Source of the DNA: Sipunculus nudus
Lineage: Eukaryota > Annelida > Sipuncula > Golfingiida > Sipunculidae
DNA length: 64,000 bases
Reading direction: 5' to 3'
NCBI GenBank assembly: GCA_026874595.1
Contig: CM049316.1
Coordinates: 33,857,339-33,921,338, forward strand
Shown here: piece by piece, positions 48,710-60,582 of the stretch
Layout: every line of letters begins with the position of its first letter
Numbering within the stretch: position 1 is the first letter of the stretch
Translations under genes and position numbers: made by a program
The notes under the pieces: generated by a model
The model's input: the letters and a program-made list of their open reading frames with translations, nothing else
What the model was told of the DNA's origin: nothing
Database searches by the model: none

Positions 48710-49735
48710 CCCCTGTATTTGCCTAAGCTTCAAGGTTCCTATCTGTTATTTGTTTCAACCTGATTCGTATAATAAGATCGGGGATACGTGATTTTTACAC
48801 GTTTTGGAGCATGCTTGAAGCACAGCACATGTTTTAGATGTTTCAGTTATTATCTGTTTAAAATCCAAAATGACATGAATCATAAAACTAGCAAATCCTT
48901 CCTGACAGTGTCCAATTAACGGTTGCCTAGCTTTTTAAGCTTGTTGCCCAAAAAAGTTTAAAAGAACACATTGTCCTCTTTTTTTACATGCAGGTTTCAT
49001 ATCTTTCCAAATACTCGCATGCATGTTTTCAGGAATCTTACACTTCCCGCACAATGAAAGTAACATCTTTGTTTTAAATATGATTAATTAATCATGGTTA
49101 TATGAAAAACCCATGCTGGACAAACATCACTGAATGTAATAGACGCAGGCGCTTTGTCTTTTCATATCATGGTCTTAGAATGTATAAATTTTTACTGGTC
49201 CAATTATAAAAAAAGAAAATAAACGGGAATACTATTTTGTAAACTAGTAAATTTAGATACTAGTAAGCTAAAGAACAATAACTAAGTATGTTTATTAATG
49301 AAATAAAATGCAACAATGAGCTTCTTTGTGTTTTATTTCCCTATACTTTAGGTCTGGGACAGTTATTTGTTTATTACATGTGCCTGGTACTGAGTTTCCG
49401 ATCCCCTGCCCTTTCTACGTTCCCATTTCCGCCCTTCACATACTACATTCCTGAAATCTAGAGGGATTGATCATCATTATACATAATTATAACAACACTA
49501 TGTCATTCCATAAACTCATTTAATACAGTCTCCTGGCATTCTACACAATAAATATACAAGATTATAGAGAAATCTTTTAATATTTAAATAATGCGGGAAT
49601 AAAACCTATTGCATAAACTCATGTTGAAACGTCAAACGCTCAGATTACACGGAAACTTTCTTTCAAGAGTTTACTGCTGATTACGACCAGGTTATCCAAA
49701 GATAAATCTCTAAAATCCCCTTCCCTTGTCCATAT
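48710..49735. other. unassigned AT-rich DNA
   Basis: No gene or element is recognised. Confidence 0.5.
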
Positions 49736-49736
49736 T

Positions 49737-50003
49737 TCAATCAATCCTCACACCCTTTATTTCAAGCGTCAGTGGGCCTGACTGCGCATAGCCCTTTAGG
49801 AATTTGGATAGTGATTTAAGACCAATACTATAAAATGGGTAGTTTCGGCTGCTCGTTAGCTGATTAAGAGGATTACCACTGCATCTTGACAGGCGATCAA
49901 GATGAAGTTCTAAGAAATAGGCTTCACCTTGAACTAATCTCTGACGACCTGGTTCTAAAGCTACCACTAATGGAACGGCAATCGGCTCTTTAGGAAGCGC
50001 CAT
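49737..50003 (-). CDS. small ORF, 88 codons, unrecognised protein
   Basis: On the minus strand an ATG in reasonable context (GCCGAAATGG, with purine at -3 and G at +4) follows an in-frame stop 15 bp upstream. It opens 88 codons ending in TGA. The N-terminus is MALPKEPIAVPLVVALEPGR, and a later stretch reads EAYFLELHLDRLSRC. The composition is balanced and unlike the low-complexity frames around it. There is no signal peptide or membrane segment, and I recognise no family. Just upstream on its strand lies the diverged duplicate block that starts at 50000. The matching region near 28.3 kb shows no equivalent frame, so the ORF is not shared with that copy. It could be a fragment of a transposon protein or a chance frame. 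Confidence 0.3.
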   Translation of the reverse strand: MALPKEPIAVPLVVALEPGRQRLVQGEAYFLELHLDRLSRCSGNPLNQLTSSRNYPFYSIGLKSLSKFLKGYAQSGPLTLEIKGVRID

Positions 50004-50600
50004 TTCGGCCCTCTGACATTAGAGAGTCTACGACAAGCGTACTGGCTTTCAGTCCTTCAGCGCGGAACTCATTCTACGAGGATGCAAATATTTTCGTCAC
50101 GATTGACAACCCCTCATGGCCTACAAGTACGCTGTCACTTGACATAAACCAAACCAATCGACATATACCAAAGTATACCAAAGTAAACTTTCTAACACCT
50201 CACATGAGCGGGAAAGTTCCGTTTTATCTAAGCATATTGCTTAATCCCTCAGCGTTTTTTTTTTCTTTTCATTTCTGACCACATAAATGCAAGCATGGCT
50301 TTCAAGGGTTACTGGACGGAACCAACTTGTATGCGATAGAGGAAATTGCTCGTGTCCATAAAGAAGGAGTTTCTAAATACATGTTAAGATTGTGGGCTGC
50401 TTACCGCGATATGAATACAGCAAGATGGAAGACCATTGCAATGCATTCCTCAGTATGGCTTATATCACGACTCAAGTTAGGCTTACCAGCCCAGTATAAG
50501 GACCTACCATATCGTGTACTCACGGCTTGTCTCTGTGACACTGCACTGACTCCTTTCCGTTCCATTCCTCTATTAACCAATCCCTCCACACGTTCTGCTA
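50000..50600 (+). repeat. diverged dispersed duplicate, copy 2 (partner 28380-28990)
   Basis: Shared blocks in order are CCCTCTGACATTA, GATGCAAATATTTTCGTCAC, GACAACCCCTCATGGCCTAC, AAACCAAACCAATCG, ATGAGCGGGAAAGTT, GACCACATAAATGCAAGCAT followed by GGCT, AATTGCTCGTGTCCAT, GAAGACCATTGCAATGCATT and ACGACTCAAGTTAGGCTTAC. No open frame is conserved between the copies. Confidence 0.6.
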
Positions 50601-50609
50601 AGTGTTGTA

Positions 50610-51500
50610 TGAAATAAGGGCTGAATTTTTGTCCTGTTAAAATATGCATTTATATTAAATTAGATAACTATATATATGTCTTCCGGGATCTAAACTTTGG
50701 TCGCTGAAGCAGTGGGCACATATAATGTGGCACGCTGAATATTAGTTGAACAATTATAATTTCGCTGTGAATGCATGTTTAATAAGCTGCCCGGCTGCTT
50801 GTGTGTAAGTAATGGAATATCATGCTTTGTCGGAAATATGGAAGTTGATGATCATCTTACATGATCGAATATGTCAATTATACTCTATTTCCATAAATTT
50901 TAATGGAATTCCATTAACAATCTTCTCGATCCTTAACCGGTATGCTGTTATTACAAATAATATCATCCATGATTATCATCATTATTCTAAAAAGCTGGAA
51001 GGACGCATTGCTGACGAGAGACAGTGGCGGTCGTCTTGGAAAAGAAAGATATCGAAAGTAACCTTTGTTTGCCATCAACCCATTAGCCGGGTTTTGTTTT
51101 TCCTGTGCCCGAAACGGAGTCAAATAATGGATACTCTGGCAGTGGAAGCAGAGGTTCTGAGTTGGTGAAATATGTGGGCTGCGATGACAAACTGACGGCC
51201 GCTGTATGAAGAAAATGAGCAGCATTAGAAGAGAAATCACTTAGGTTGATTCCATGACAGCTGAAAGATTTCTGACAAAGTGGAACTGACGTTATGTGCC
51301 GTTTCGTGAACCAGAATATGAGAAATACGGCATAATCTTGTAAAGATTTTCATAGCAGAATTACGAACACAATTTCTTTTCTGAAGGGCGAAATAATTTT
51401 TTTAAAATTAACTATCAAACAATTTTTAAAGTTATTTTTCACAAATATCGTACTCAAACTGATTTAAATATGCCGACACTGGGACTGTCAAACGATACAT
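50610..51500. other. unassigned DNA
   Basis: Open frames at 50812-51168 (plus, 118 codons) and 50914-51240 (minus, 108 codons) overlap on opposite strands. Neither translation is recognised, and neither has clear start or splice context. Confidence 0.45.
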
Positions 51501-51638
51501 CTTCTAGTCAAGCCGTTTAGAGAAGAATTGTGCAAAATGTGAAAGAAGCATGAAACTTGGCATAATAGTTGGCCAGACCATACTTAACATTTTCAGATAT
51601 AGGGCCAAGCGGAATTCATCCCATCTTGGTCAAAATCC

Positions 51639-51650
51639 AAGATGGCGGCC
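51639..51650 (+). promoter_or_regulatory. YY1-type motif in left arm
   Basis: AAGATGGCGGCC is a perfect match to the animal YY1/Pho consensus AAGATGGCGGC. The same motif recurs in both right-arm copies. Binding is inferred only. Confidence 0.4.
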
Positions 51651-51949
51651 AAAATGGCCGCCGGATTACAAAATATCAATACATTCGGTTATATTTGTCC
51701 TAGAATGCTTTCCAAGTGCACTATCTCTATGTTTTTGGGGTCGATAAACTCATTTATAAGGGTTTCAAGTCTATAAAATGACTCCGTGTAATGAATCCTG
51801 GTTTTGTTTTATATTGAACTGTCCATAATTTGCCTTTGTTTACTAGCATAATGGACAACAACATTATTTGTTGAGTTCTGCATAGTAGTGGCATTCATTG
51901 TGATCGTAGTCATATGAAAATATCGTTTGCTGGCTTAGGTTTGTCTGCT

Positions 51950-53220
51950 TTGTAATGCTTGAATTGTAGAACAGTTTTTATTGCAATATTTCTTTCTTTC
52001 TTCCTTTTAATTTCCCTTTATTTGCATGTTTACAGATGTAATTGCTTTGAAGAAGTGATGGGTGCAAAAACTTATTTGTCGAAATCTGGAATAAAATTAG
52101 GATTGAACTTGGTATGCAGTAAACACTAATCATTAGAATATTTGAAACCTACATACATGTAATCAGATTTTACGATTGGGTTTTATCAAATGCATACATC
52201 CAACTGTGCTGACATTTAACATATATATTAATTTTACGTATTTGAGCCCTATGTTTGTTTCAATGTAATGAAATGAACAGTCGAGTGATAAAACGTTCGG
52301 CTTTCTCCACTTGCCCATCAGGTTTTAATCAACATCGTTCTTATTAGAATTGGTTGTAATGGCCCGTCCAAGGTGGATGAATTCCTCCTTTTCCTTCGCT
52401 TTCCTCCAACCCTGTAAAAACACCACCGAACGGCAACATCCGAGCCATGGAGAGTGGCTTGTTATAGTAATTATAACAAACTGTACAATCCATATTAACT
52501 ATATATTATAATAAAACAAATTAGACAATCCATATAATTTAAAATTTACCTTGCTTATAGCTTTAATATCAGACTGAATGGGTGCGTGGTAGGATACACA
52601 CCTAAGTAAGAAGCTCACACCTGTCAGCTGTATAGATTCGGCCTTGTATGCATCAACTGAAATTGTGCTAAAAGTCCCTTTTTCATCAGCACATCCAACA
52701 GTAAAACTTGATAAAATTGGTTGAATACTGCACTTTTAAATGAAAGTGTCATCTGCTGGGGTAGGTTTTTTCATATAAATATTTCATATCTGATTTCCTC
52801 TGTTTGATATCTCTTAATTTGCATGCTAACGAATGTATTAACTGCTTTGCAGAGGTGAAGGATGAAAGAAACTTGGGTATCCTGTTTGGTGTCAAAGTGG
52901 GAGCTTGATATATCGGTGTAAAATAGTCAAGATTTTTAAAAATCTACAAACATGATATTAAATTTTACCGTAAACTTAACATTCATGTAACTCTTAATAA
53001 GTACAAGTAAAACTATCAAATAGTTCTGCTGAAATTTAATTTATATGTACCAGTTACATGTATTTGAACACCATGTTTGTTTCAAAGGAAATACTGTTAT
53101 TTATAATTTAGACTTCATGCGTGCATGACAAGATACGCGCTTCTGTAGAAGCTCACACCAGTTTGCTGTATAGATTTTCAGCGTCCTTTGCCATGAAGTG
53201 ATCGCATTCAAACTGTATGT
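51950..53220 (+). repeat. loose tandem duplication inside the inverted-repeat unit
   Basis: Blocks at 52000-52260 recur at 52790-53095: AATTTGCATG.TAA or TTTGCATGTTTACAGATGTA, CTGCTTTGCAGAGGTGAAGG versus TTGCTTTGAAGAAGTGATGG, AAACTT, ACATACATGTAATC, and TGTATTTGAAC.CCATGTTTG versus CGTATTTGAGCCCTATGTTT. A second pair is AGAAGCTCACACCTGTCAGC (52610) and AGAAGCTCACACCAGTTTGC (53147), each followed by TGTATAGATT. No frame is conserved. Confidence 0.5.
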
Positions 53221-53229
53221 TGGCATGAA

Positions 53230-54450
53230 AACACAATCATGCAACAGACATTAGAGTTGCGCAAGATGTTGCTGTATGCTGCCTTTGTACTATAGTGATG
53301 AAAGGATGTAATAATCAACACTCATGTAGATACCTTTTGCACATTACTAATTTTGTAATATGGTGATGATGCAGACTTAAGACTGTATGCTCGTATGAAA
53401 GAACCAACACGTGTCAGTAAAGTATCACTGCCCTTTGATGTGATGCTATTTTAGTTTTACAAAACGTGATTCTTCTCAACGAGTTGCCATTAAATTTCAC
53501 TTTTCATAATGCGTTGCTGTCAATAAAATACTTTCATTTGCTGACATTATGCATACTTGTAATTTCATGTAGTACATGCATATATTGTTAGAAATATTCA
53601 CCACATGTATGAGTCGGTGCTGCCAGGTTCAAGCTAGCTAATCTTTCATAGATGGATGCTAAGAAGATGGTAAAGCAAGGCGGAAGATAGAAAGTCAAAA
53701 TCACAAAACAAGGTTGAAAAATATAATGCACCCTCAGGTTCCAGACATGCATTCTATCTCCATCATCTTCATTACCTCAAAATTAAGTACTAAGTTTGGT
53801 TTGAGTTTTTATCGATTTGATTGGTGATTGTAACGTTTCTGTGCTTTCAGCTTCTGAGCTCTGGCAACCTTTGTACAGTTACACTTTCCCCTAATGCGAG
53901 TTTTATGCCCAAATGCAGAATGCTTGGGAAACTTGTATTTCATTCCACTCGCTTCATCAAGTGAACATAATTAATGAGAATAGACTACTTCTGAATATTA
54001 TTACTGAACAGAACAGTTTATAACATCATTTTTTGGTAATATTGCCAGCAACGTCTTACAACCTGTGCCTTAATATTTTCTTTAGATTTGGAAGGACAAA
54101 AGCGTTTTTCTTCTGGTAAAAAACAGCCACAATTCGAACTTACTAACTATCGGTTCTTTTTTTCTTATGTGCAAGGTTCAGTGCGATCTACAATTTTGCA
54201 TACTGTGTACATGAAGATAAATTATTTCAATAAATGAAGCAAATATTTCTTATTTCTAATAATTATTACATTTATTAAAATGATGGATTATGTAAGCAAA
54301 CGAATAACTTTAAGACAACACTTGGAAATGCAAAGTCAATGTTAGCTTATCTTAAACCATATTACCAATGTAGCAGGTAAACGGCAAAATGCACAAGTGT
54401 GTACAAGTGTCCAGATTCTGTCATGCACCATCACCACAATACAAATATAG
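53230..54450. other. interior of the inverted-repeat unit, unassigned
   Basis: No transposase, helicase or reverse transcriptase motif was found in the interior. The DNA is AT-rich, with short non-conserved open frames. Confidence 0.45.
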
Positions 54451-54457
54451 CATATAT

Positions 54458-54535
54458 ACGGGGTTAGAACGTCGCCTCGTGCTTAAGGATCTGGTTGTAT
54501 GTCCCCTGTTCGATCCCCGTCAATGTCCCAATTGC
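54458..54535 (+). mobile_element. tRNA-like SINE head remnant
   Basis: GGGTTAGAACGTCGCCTCGT and CTGTTCGATCCCC, 25 bp further on, form A-box-like and B-box elements similar to common mollusc SINE heads (a TTAG.GCGTCGCCT...GGTTCGATCCCC pattern). The body and tail are not discernible. It lies inside the 4.2-kb inverted-repeat unit. Confidence 0.45.
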
Positions 54536-55246
54536 ATAATGGTTAAATCTCGCCACAAATCAATAGATTTGCTCTAATATCTTAACGATAGGTTATGACT
54601 TCTTTCTCACAACATACCATATTTATCATATGGATAACCTTATTCTCATTCAATAGAAAGTGATACCAACAGGCCTAAGTCTGTTATTTTAAAAGAAAGC
54701 GTAGCATCCTGCATAATGTCGCGAGTCTCTAAATATGTACTGATTCTGTCTTCATGCAAGCAAAGAGTCTGGAAGCTGCACCGTCAGCTCAAGGCAAAAG
54801 AGCCATTGACTTATAACAATTTCTCTTACATGGATTGTACAACTTGTTATAATAATACAACAAGGCATTTTCCATGGCTCGGATGGCGAAGTGGTGGAAG
54901 GAATCAGAGAACACGAAGAAAACAATCGACTCTGTACGGACCACTACAACCCACTCTCATAGCGACATTGGGGACAGAAACTTGGTACCAATCGACTTTC
55001 CCTTTCATTACATTGAAAGAGACATAGTATTCAAATATTTAAAATTAATAAATATATTAAATTGCAGTAGGGTAATCAACAAACACGTTTTACTTTTAGA
55101 TGTGCTGGTATAAAGCGTAATGTTAGCACAATTTCAATACCAACAAAAAACCCTTATAAATTAATTTTCTCGACCCCAATATTATAGAAACAGTGCACTT
55201 ACGTTACAAATAAAACCGGCTGTATTGGTATTTTTGTGGCCATCTT

Positions 55247-55258
55247 GGCCGCCATCTT
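55247..55258 (-). promoter_or_regulatory. YY1-type motif in right arm 1
   Basis: GGCCGCCATCTT is the exact reverse complement of the left-arm motif AAGATGGCGGCC. Confidence 0.4.
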
Positions 55259-55550
55259 GGATTTTTACCAAGATATGGTGAATTCCGCTTGGCTCTATAT
55301 ATGAATATAAAGTATGCTTAGTTTCATTCTTCTTTCATCTTTTGCACAATTCCTCTCAATATGTAGCTTAACAGCTTGACTGATGGGAATATTACCAAAT
55401 TTGTGATAAAAACTAGCGAATGAGTACCAGGAGAGGTTTTGAACTTCAAAAATTGAATTTCTCAGTCCAAAAAACATAGTATTAGCGTACTTGCAATGCT
55501 TTATCGGTAAATTATAAGTTTTTTACATTTTCCAAACTGCCGGCCATTTT

Positions 55551-55562
55551 GGCCGCCATCTT
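55551..55562 (-). promoter_or_regulatory. YY1-type motif in right arm 2
   Basis: GGCCGCCATCTT is again an exact reverse complement of AAGATGGCGGCC. The motif is intact in all three arm copies although the surrounding sequence differs. Confidence 0.4.
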
Positions 55563-55840
55563 AAATTTTGGCCAAGATAATTTTTTTTCAGCTTGGCCCT
55601 ATATCTGAAATTCATCAATAAGCTCCAAAGAATACTTTTGCCAACTTTCATGCTTCTTTCATTTTTTGCACAATTCCTCCAAATATGGGTGCTTAACCGC
55701 TGGGCTATCATGGCGCTAAGTTTGCAAAGAAACTCTTAAAATATAAGGGTAAGTCTTCAACATGGTATTAATGTTAGACCCAGAAATAGCCGAGCTTATG
55801 ACTGTATACAAGTCAGAATATAATGTTCACAGTAGCCCAG

Positions 55841-56492
55841 CTATATAGGGGTATAGGTGCATTATGCGGGGCTGAACTTTTGGCGGCTAAAAGCACAGGC
55901 GAAAGCTCATTTTTATGCAGTGCGAAATAGAAACTCAACTGGTCCCACATTTTTAATTTTACGAAATCCCATATTTTTCATGTGAATCCACATTTATTTT
56001 GTGCAAAGTGAATCAACTTTTGCAGTTTTGGTATTTTTGTCAATGACGTCCCGTAAAACGGGAAAAAATAAGTCAAAGAAGTGATGCTTATATTTTACTG
56101 CATATTTCTAATTTATAGAATACTATAATATAGCACTTATAATAGTCAGTAGAAGCCTATTAGGCGTTGAACACACATTTTGTTAAAGAATATGTGGGTT
56201 CACTTCATGTTATAGCTTATCTATGCATGTTATGGTGAACCGACATTTGTTGTCTTTGTCAATTACATCGCGTACACATAGCACGTCAATATAAATAATT
56301 TCAAGAAAGAAAGCTTATTTTCCCGATACAACTTATACAAATGATAAGAAATCGATATATTATTTATACTGAGGTATAGTAGAAGCCTATTAGGCATTGA
56401 ACCCACATTTTTTTAAAAACTAAAATATGGGTTCAGTTACAGATTTTACCCCCTGAAAATCAGCCCCGTATAAAGCACCTATACCTATATAG
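55841..56492. mobile_element. 652-bp MITE with TA-type ends
   Basis: The left end CTATATAGGGGTATAGGTGC followed by ATTATGCGGGGCTGA is mirrored at the right by the reverse complement CTATATAGGTATAGGTGCTT followed by TATACGGGGCTGA. The TATA ends allow a TA target-site duplication, as in Tc1/mariner-type elements. The interior holds two direct copies of AGTAGAAGCCTATTAGGC, each followed by TTGAAC.CACATTTT and a GGGTTCA block (about 56150-56205 and 56380-56440). No coding capacity is present. Confidence 0.75.
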
Positions 56493-56499
56493 GTATATA

Positions 56500-59400
56500 T
56501 GACACCATGAAGGATAGTTTCGGTGCCAGAGGACGGTTATCACAATGATAGAGCTTTAGGGCTTTAGTCAGACAGTTATCCTTTGACACCGATCCACATT
56601 TATCACAAAACCCTTTTCATACTGCAAGGAACGGATTGGGGCAGAGGGCGTGAATTTCAAGAGCCCCTTTGATCAGAACGGCTTTCTGGCGACCCAATGT
56701 AGCACGAGCATGGCTCGCTGGCCGAGATCCACTGCAAACCTTGACCTAGATCATGGATCAATTCCTTTCCCCTTGAGCATCTTTGACCAAAGTTATCTTC
56801 ATTCCAGCCAGTGACTCACGGCAACAGCTTTTTTTAAAAACAACTTCCTTTTTATGTAAAAGGGTGAATGAGCAGATGTTTGTCGTCACCGGTTTTACAT
56901 TTGTAAAATATTTAGCTGTATGTACCCGTGATTTCGACTTGCGACCTGTGCATCTTTGTTTTAATGTGAACGCCGTTTCGGGAAATGGGAGAAATAAATC
57001 TGCACTGAAAACATATTGTTTTAACATCTCTCGATGGCACATCAAAGTCCTAAAAGGGATATAGTTGTCAAAATGTGTCCTTGTTTGACAAAGGCGCAGG
57101 GATGAGGCATGGAAGTACTCATGCATCGTCCTGCCGGGAATCTATCAACAGAGGGAGTTCGGTTGCAAGCTTGTATCGGGCAGAGTTAAGATCGATATAA
57201 CGCTTTAATTGAGCCACGCCTCAAATTATGGTAGGATTCTCTGTATGTTTTACCAGGATAGCTAGTTAATATGTTGCTTGAACAGGCTCCTTCCTGTGCG
57301 TACAGTCTATATTGATATGACACAATGTTATGTCGCATAATACGGTAACAGAATAATATATTAGTAGGGTAATTAATGAAACAAAACTACATAGACTTAA
57401 TTACATTTAAATAACAATTAAAACATGTACTTAATCACATCAAATAGCCGTATAGGTCATTATTTTGGTCACCATACGTGATAGACATGAGTAAGATATT
57501 TTTTATTATGAATAAGAACCAGCATAACTAGAGAGAAAAATATTAGTTTTGTATGGTATACCTGTAATTGTAATTATCTGTTTGGTTTATCATAAAAGTG
57601 GCAAAAGGTGTAATGCCAATACACCGAAATATAATTTCCAAGTATGGGAATCTACTCCGGGGATACGTTACTTGTAATTTACTTTATAGAATGATCACCT
57701 GGTTATACGGTGTAAAAACGAAACCGTTTACTGAAACTGCCCTTGGTCCTACCACTTCATATTGCTATCCTTTTTTTTTAATGCTTCCAAATGTTTACGA
57801 AAGCTGACCATGATAGCAAATCCTTGTACTATGTTCTATTGATGATCAGTTTCGAACTTCTGAATAACATTTTAGCCTTAATACCCAAATCATTTAAATT
57901 AACATATTTATCGACTGAAGGCCTTTCGGAGTGCCAACTGTAGTCTAAAGTTTGTCATAAAAATGGATCCTCCTCTGGCTCCTCATAAGAAACAGCGCGT
58001 GTATATCCGACAGGACTGAACATTCAGAGATGCCAACAAAAGGGTTAATCTAAATTTTTTTGGTACTTTAATATAACTCGGCTTCCGAACAAATATACGG
58101 CATCCCAATATCAGGTTACACAGGCGACATCATTGTATTTTTCCAGTATTATTTCAGGCCCCAGTGCTCAGCAGTTGTTTCTAAGGGCTTGTGTATTCTT
58201 ATACTTAAATTAGGGCGCGGTCATCTCCGAAGCGTTTCTCTGGCTTCTACTTAAAAGATACGAGTCTAATGGCCACAAGCTCTCCCCGCACTGAGACTGT
58301 CTGCGGAGTACCTTCCATTTGCATTTTTGGGAGCATATTAAACTCAGACCCCGGGAAAATTTCGAAACCGCTCATGGGGCTACCATGCTTTCTGCGTACA
58401 GACTAAATCCCGGATTTCGGAGTTAGGAGTATACCGATAATATAACTATAATCTTCTGTTATTATTTGTTTGTCTGCACATGTTAGACACGCCCTTGTCA
58501 TTTTCGATTAACCCTATTCCGAAGGCTACTCTTTTAATACTTCAGGAAGTATAAGCCGACAAACGCTAAATATTGTTTAAATCATAATAGAGATTAAGAC
58601 ATTATTCATTTTCTATTTGTATCATTCCTAAAGAATGCTAGCCATTTTATGTTCATTTACCCCAATATTAGTTTACTTAAAGCGTCTTGACTAACAAAGC
58701 CGACAAACTTCAATAAAAGACCAATCTAGGTCTATCTGATCTTAAAATGAAAATCATGCATGTACGTCAGTATAAAATAGTTTTGTCAGATAAAACATTG
58801 CATGGTGATCACGGATTAAGGAAACACCTGAAGGGACTCTATAAGACGGAAAACAGTAAGACTCTGATGAATGTCTGTATGAAGGCGAGACCTTTTACCA
58901 AGTTTATTAAAATACTATCACCTGTATCACGGGTCCAGAGGTTAAAATCACTCTGTGTAAAAGAGCAGGTCGCGGGTGTCTCCTGTGGCTGTTACACGTC
59001 ACAGCCTATTTCATTAAGAGATAATGATTCGTTCTGCCTGCCTTAACCCTCAATTTCTGAGCTGTCATGGCCAGAATGATCGATCACTAACATACAATCC
59101 TTCCCGGCATCGGAGCTTGTAACTGGATTGACTGGCCAATCTGCCTTTAATGCCGCGAGTCAGCCGCAGCCCTCTAGCACTGCGTGACTAGATTAAACAC
59201 GAGGCTTTCGGATCAGAGTGACGGGCGTGTTCTTCGTCCTTAAAAACCAGCTGGTCCGGGAGGTCATCACATTAGAAAGATGGTGGCAGTAAAACATGCG
59301 GAGCGCATACTGCAGTCAAGGGTCGCATGTCAACGTCCTCTGTAAACATGTTAAAATTTATTATGAAAATCAAACGTAAGCATGGTTCACAAGAGTTTAA

Positions 59401-59780
59401 TACTGCATGACATGTATTGGTAATTCCGTGCTTATCGGCTTTTCTGAATTAGCAAGATCTCTTTCGCCACCCCCCCCCCCCCCCCCCGATATTTATCAGT
59501 TGATCGAAACTGCCAATAGGTCTTATGTTACTGTTGTGGTTGTTAACCTGTAAACCCTGTTGGTTTGTCTGTTAGCAAATTTAATTATAACGTCATGACG
59601 AAAATTTGGGGAGAGTTATAGGGTATAGACTGCACTTCAACTAAGGCTATCATATATGTGTCTTCTGTGACACCGGGAACAGTCCATCAAATTTTGGAGC
59701 TAATATGGGTCATCATATTGTTCTCTGTTTTAATTCAAAAGGTTTTGCTATTTATAATATTCACCCCTTGATTCATCTAA
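56500..59780. other. unassigned DNA with a poly-C tract
   Basis: Opposite-strand frames at 56758-57126 (minus, 122 codons) and 56783-57064 (plus, 93 codons) overlap; neither is recognised. The ATG-started frame at 58747-59046 (99 codons) is also unrecognised. A poly-C run lies at 59469-59487. A block near 59335-59390 (GTAAACATGTT, ATGAAAATCAAACGTAAGCA and TGGTTCACAAG) faintly resembles the 28.4/50.0-kb duplicate, but this is too weak to call. Confidence 0.4.
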
Positions 59781-59784
59781 AACT

Positions 59785-59870
59785 AGGGCCTGGTATCGTG
59801 TACAATTTTCGTTTACAATATATTGCGATATGTGGCACCGTATATTGCGATACGTATCGTGATATTTTTC
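59785..59870. repeat. possible end of a 'TATCG'-type DNA transposon
   Basis: GGGCCTGGTATCGTGTACAA is followed by TATATTGCGATA twice and by the palindrome GATACGTATC. This recalls the GGGCTGGGTATCG... and ...GCGATACGTATCG... ends of some animal hAT elements. No partner end was located. Confidence 0.3.
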
Positions 59871-60500
59871 ATAGTATCAATTTACAGGTAACAAGTGTAT
59901 TTTCTGGTATATACAATACATTAAATATGATATTAATTTATTGTCATATATAGAATGATGTATGGAAAAATATATAGATTAGTTTATTTCACACAAGAAA
60001 TATGGCATAATTACTCCGTTAAATACTTACTTATTGTTGACAGAACTCAAAGAAAAATATAAAATAAGTGTTTTGATGTTTTTTCTTTATGCCATACATG
60101 TGCGGATACGTTGCAAAAATAGTTTTCTTGACTTTGGTTTCGCGGGGAAGAATACATGGTGTACACAATCACAGTCGAGTAGAACATCATAAGTCTATTG
60201 TTCGTGACCAATAATACTGTTAAATTGATCCTTCTGCTGTTTCCCAGGAGGTAAAGACGGAATAATGATATATAAATACTTATAGTTAATCTGATAGTGT
60301 TCAGTACTTCTTTTAATATGTCATTTTTTTTCTTTAAGGTTCCAATTAATCATCGAGTCGAAAATCACATTCCCTGGGACGGACCTTTGATCATTTTGTC
60401 CATCAAAATTTGTTACAGAAAACTGCTTTTTACTAAATTAGATCAGTTACAGTCACATTTGTAAACTATAAAAATCTATATATGAAATCTATGTGTGCTA

Positions 60501-60537
60501 CCTAAAGATTCGTAAGATAACATAATAGGGCCTATTA

Positions 60538-60544
<7 letters not shown>
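60501..60544 (+). repeat. direct repeat D, copy 1
   Basis: The sequence TAAAGATTCGTAAGATAACA followed by TAATAGGGCCTATTAAAAAT recurs at 61312-61377. The copies are identical over about 27 bases, but the second has an insertion of about 25 bp after AAAGATTCG. Copy 1 runs directly into a (TA)n tract. Confidence 0.7.

Positions 60545-60581
<37 letters not shown>
60543..60581. repeat. (TA)n microsatellite
   Basis: This is a TA tract of about 39 bp directly after direct repeat D copy 1. Confidence 0.97.

Positions 60582-60582
<1 letters not shown>

Larger units (their letters stand above)
51503..55720. mobile_element. 4.2-kb unit bounded by long inverted repeats
   Basis: The left arm 51503-51775 is the inverted counterpart of 55135-55400 over about 270 bp. 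A second right-arm copy lies at 55525-55715 in the same orientation as the first. Shared blocks, read in left-arm direction, are GAATTGTGCAAAA.ATGAAAG, GCATGAAA.TTGG, AGATATAGGGCCAAGC followed by GGAATTCA, ATCTTGGTCAAAATCC, AAGATGGCGGCCAAAATGGC, AATATCAATACA..CGGTT, AAGTGCACT, TTGGGGTCGA and TTATAAGGGTTT. The 3.4-kb interior has no recognisable transposase. It contains a loose tandem duplication and a SINE relic. This fits a decayed DNA transposon with long TIRs, or two convergent copies of a shorter repeat. Confidence 0.6.

Noticed and set aside
50900-50917. 18-bp perfect palindrome TTAATGGAATTCCATTAA
   Set aside because: At this AT content about one such palindrome is expected by chance in a 64-kb window.
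56758-57126. 122-codon minus-strand open frame overlapped by a 93-codon plus-strand frame
   Set aside because: The frames oppose each other, neither has a recognised motif or splice context, and the length is not exceptional for the best frames in 64 kb.
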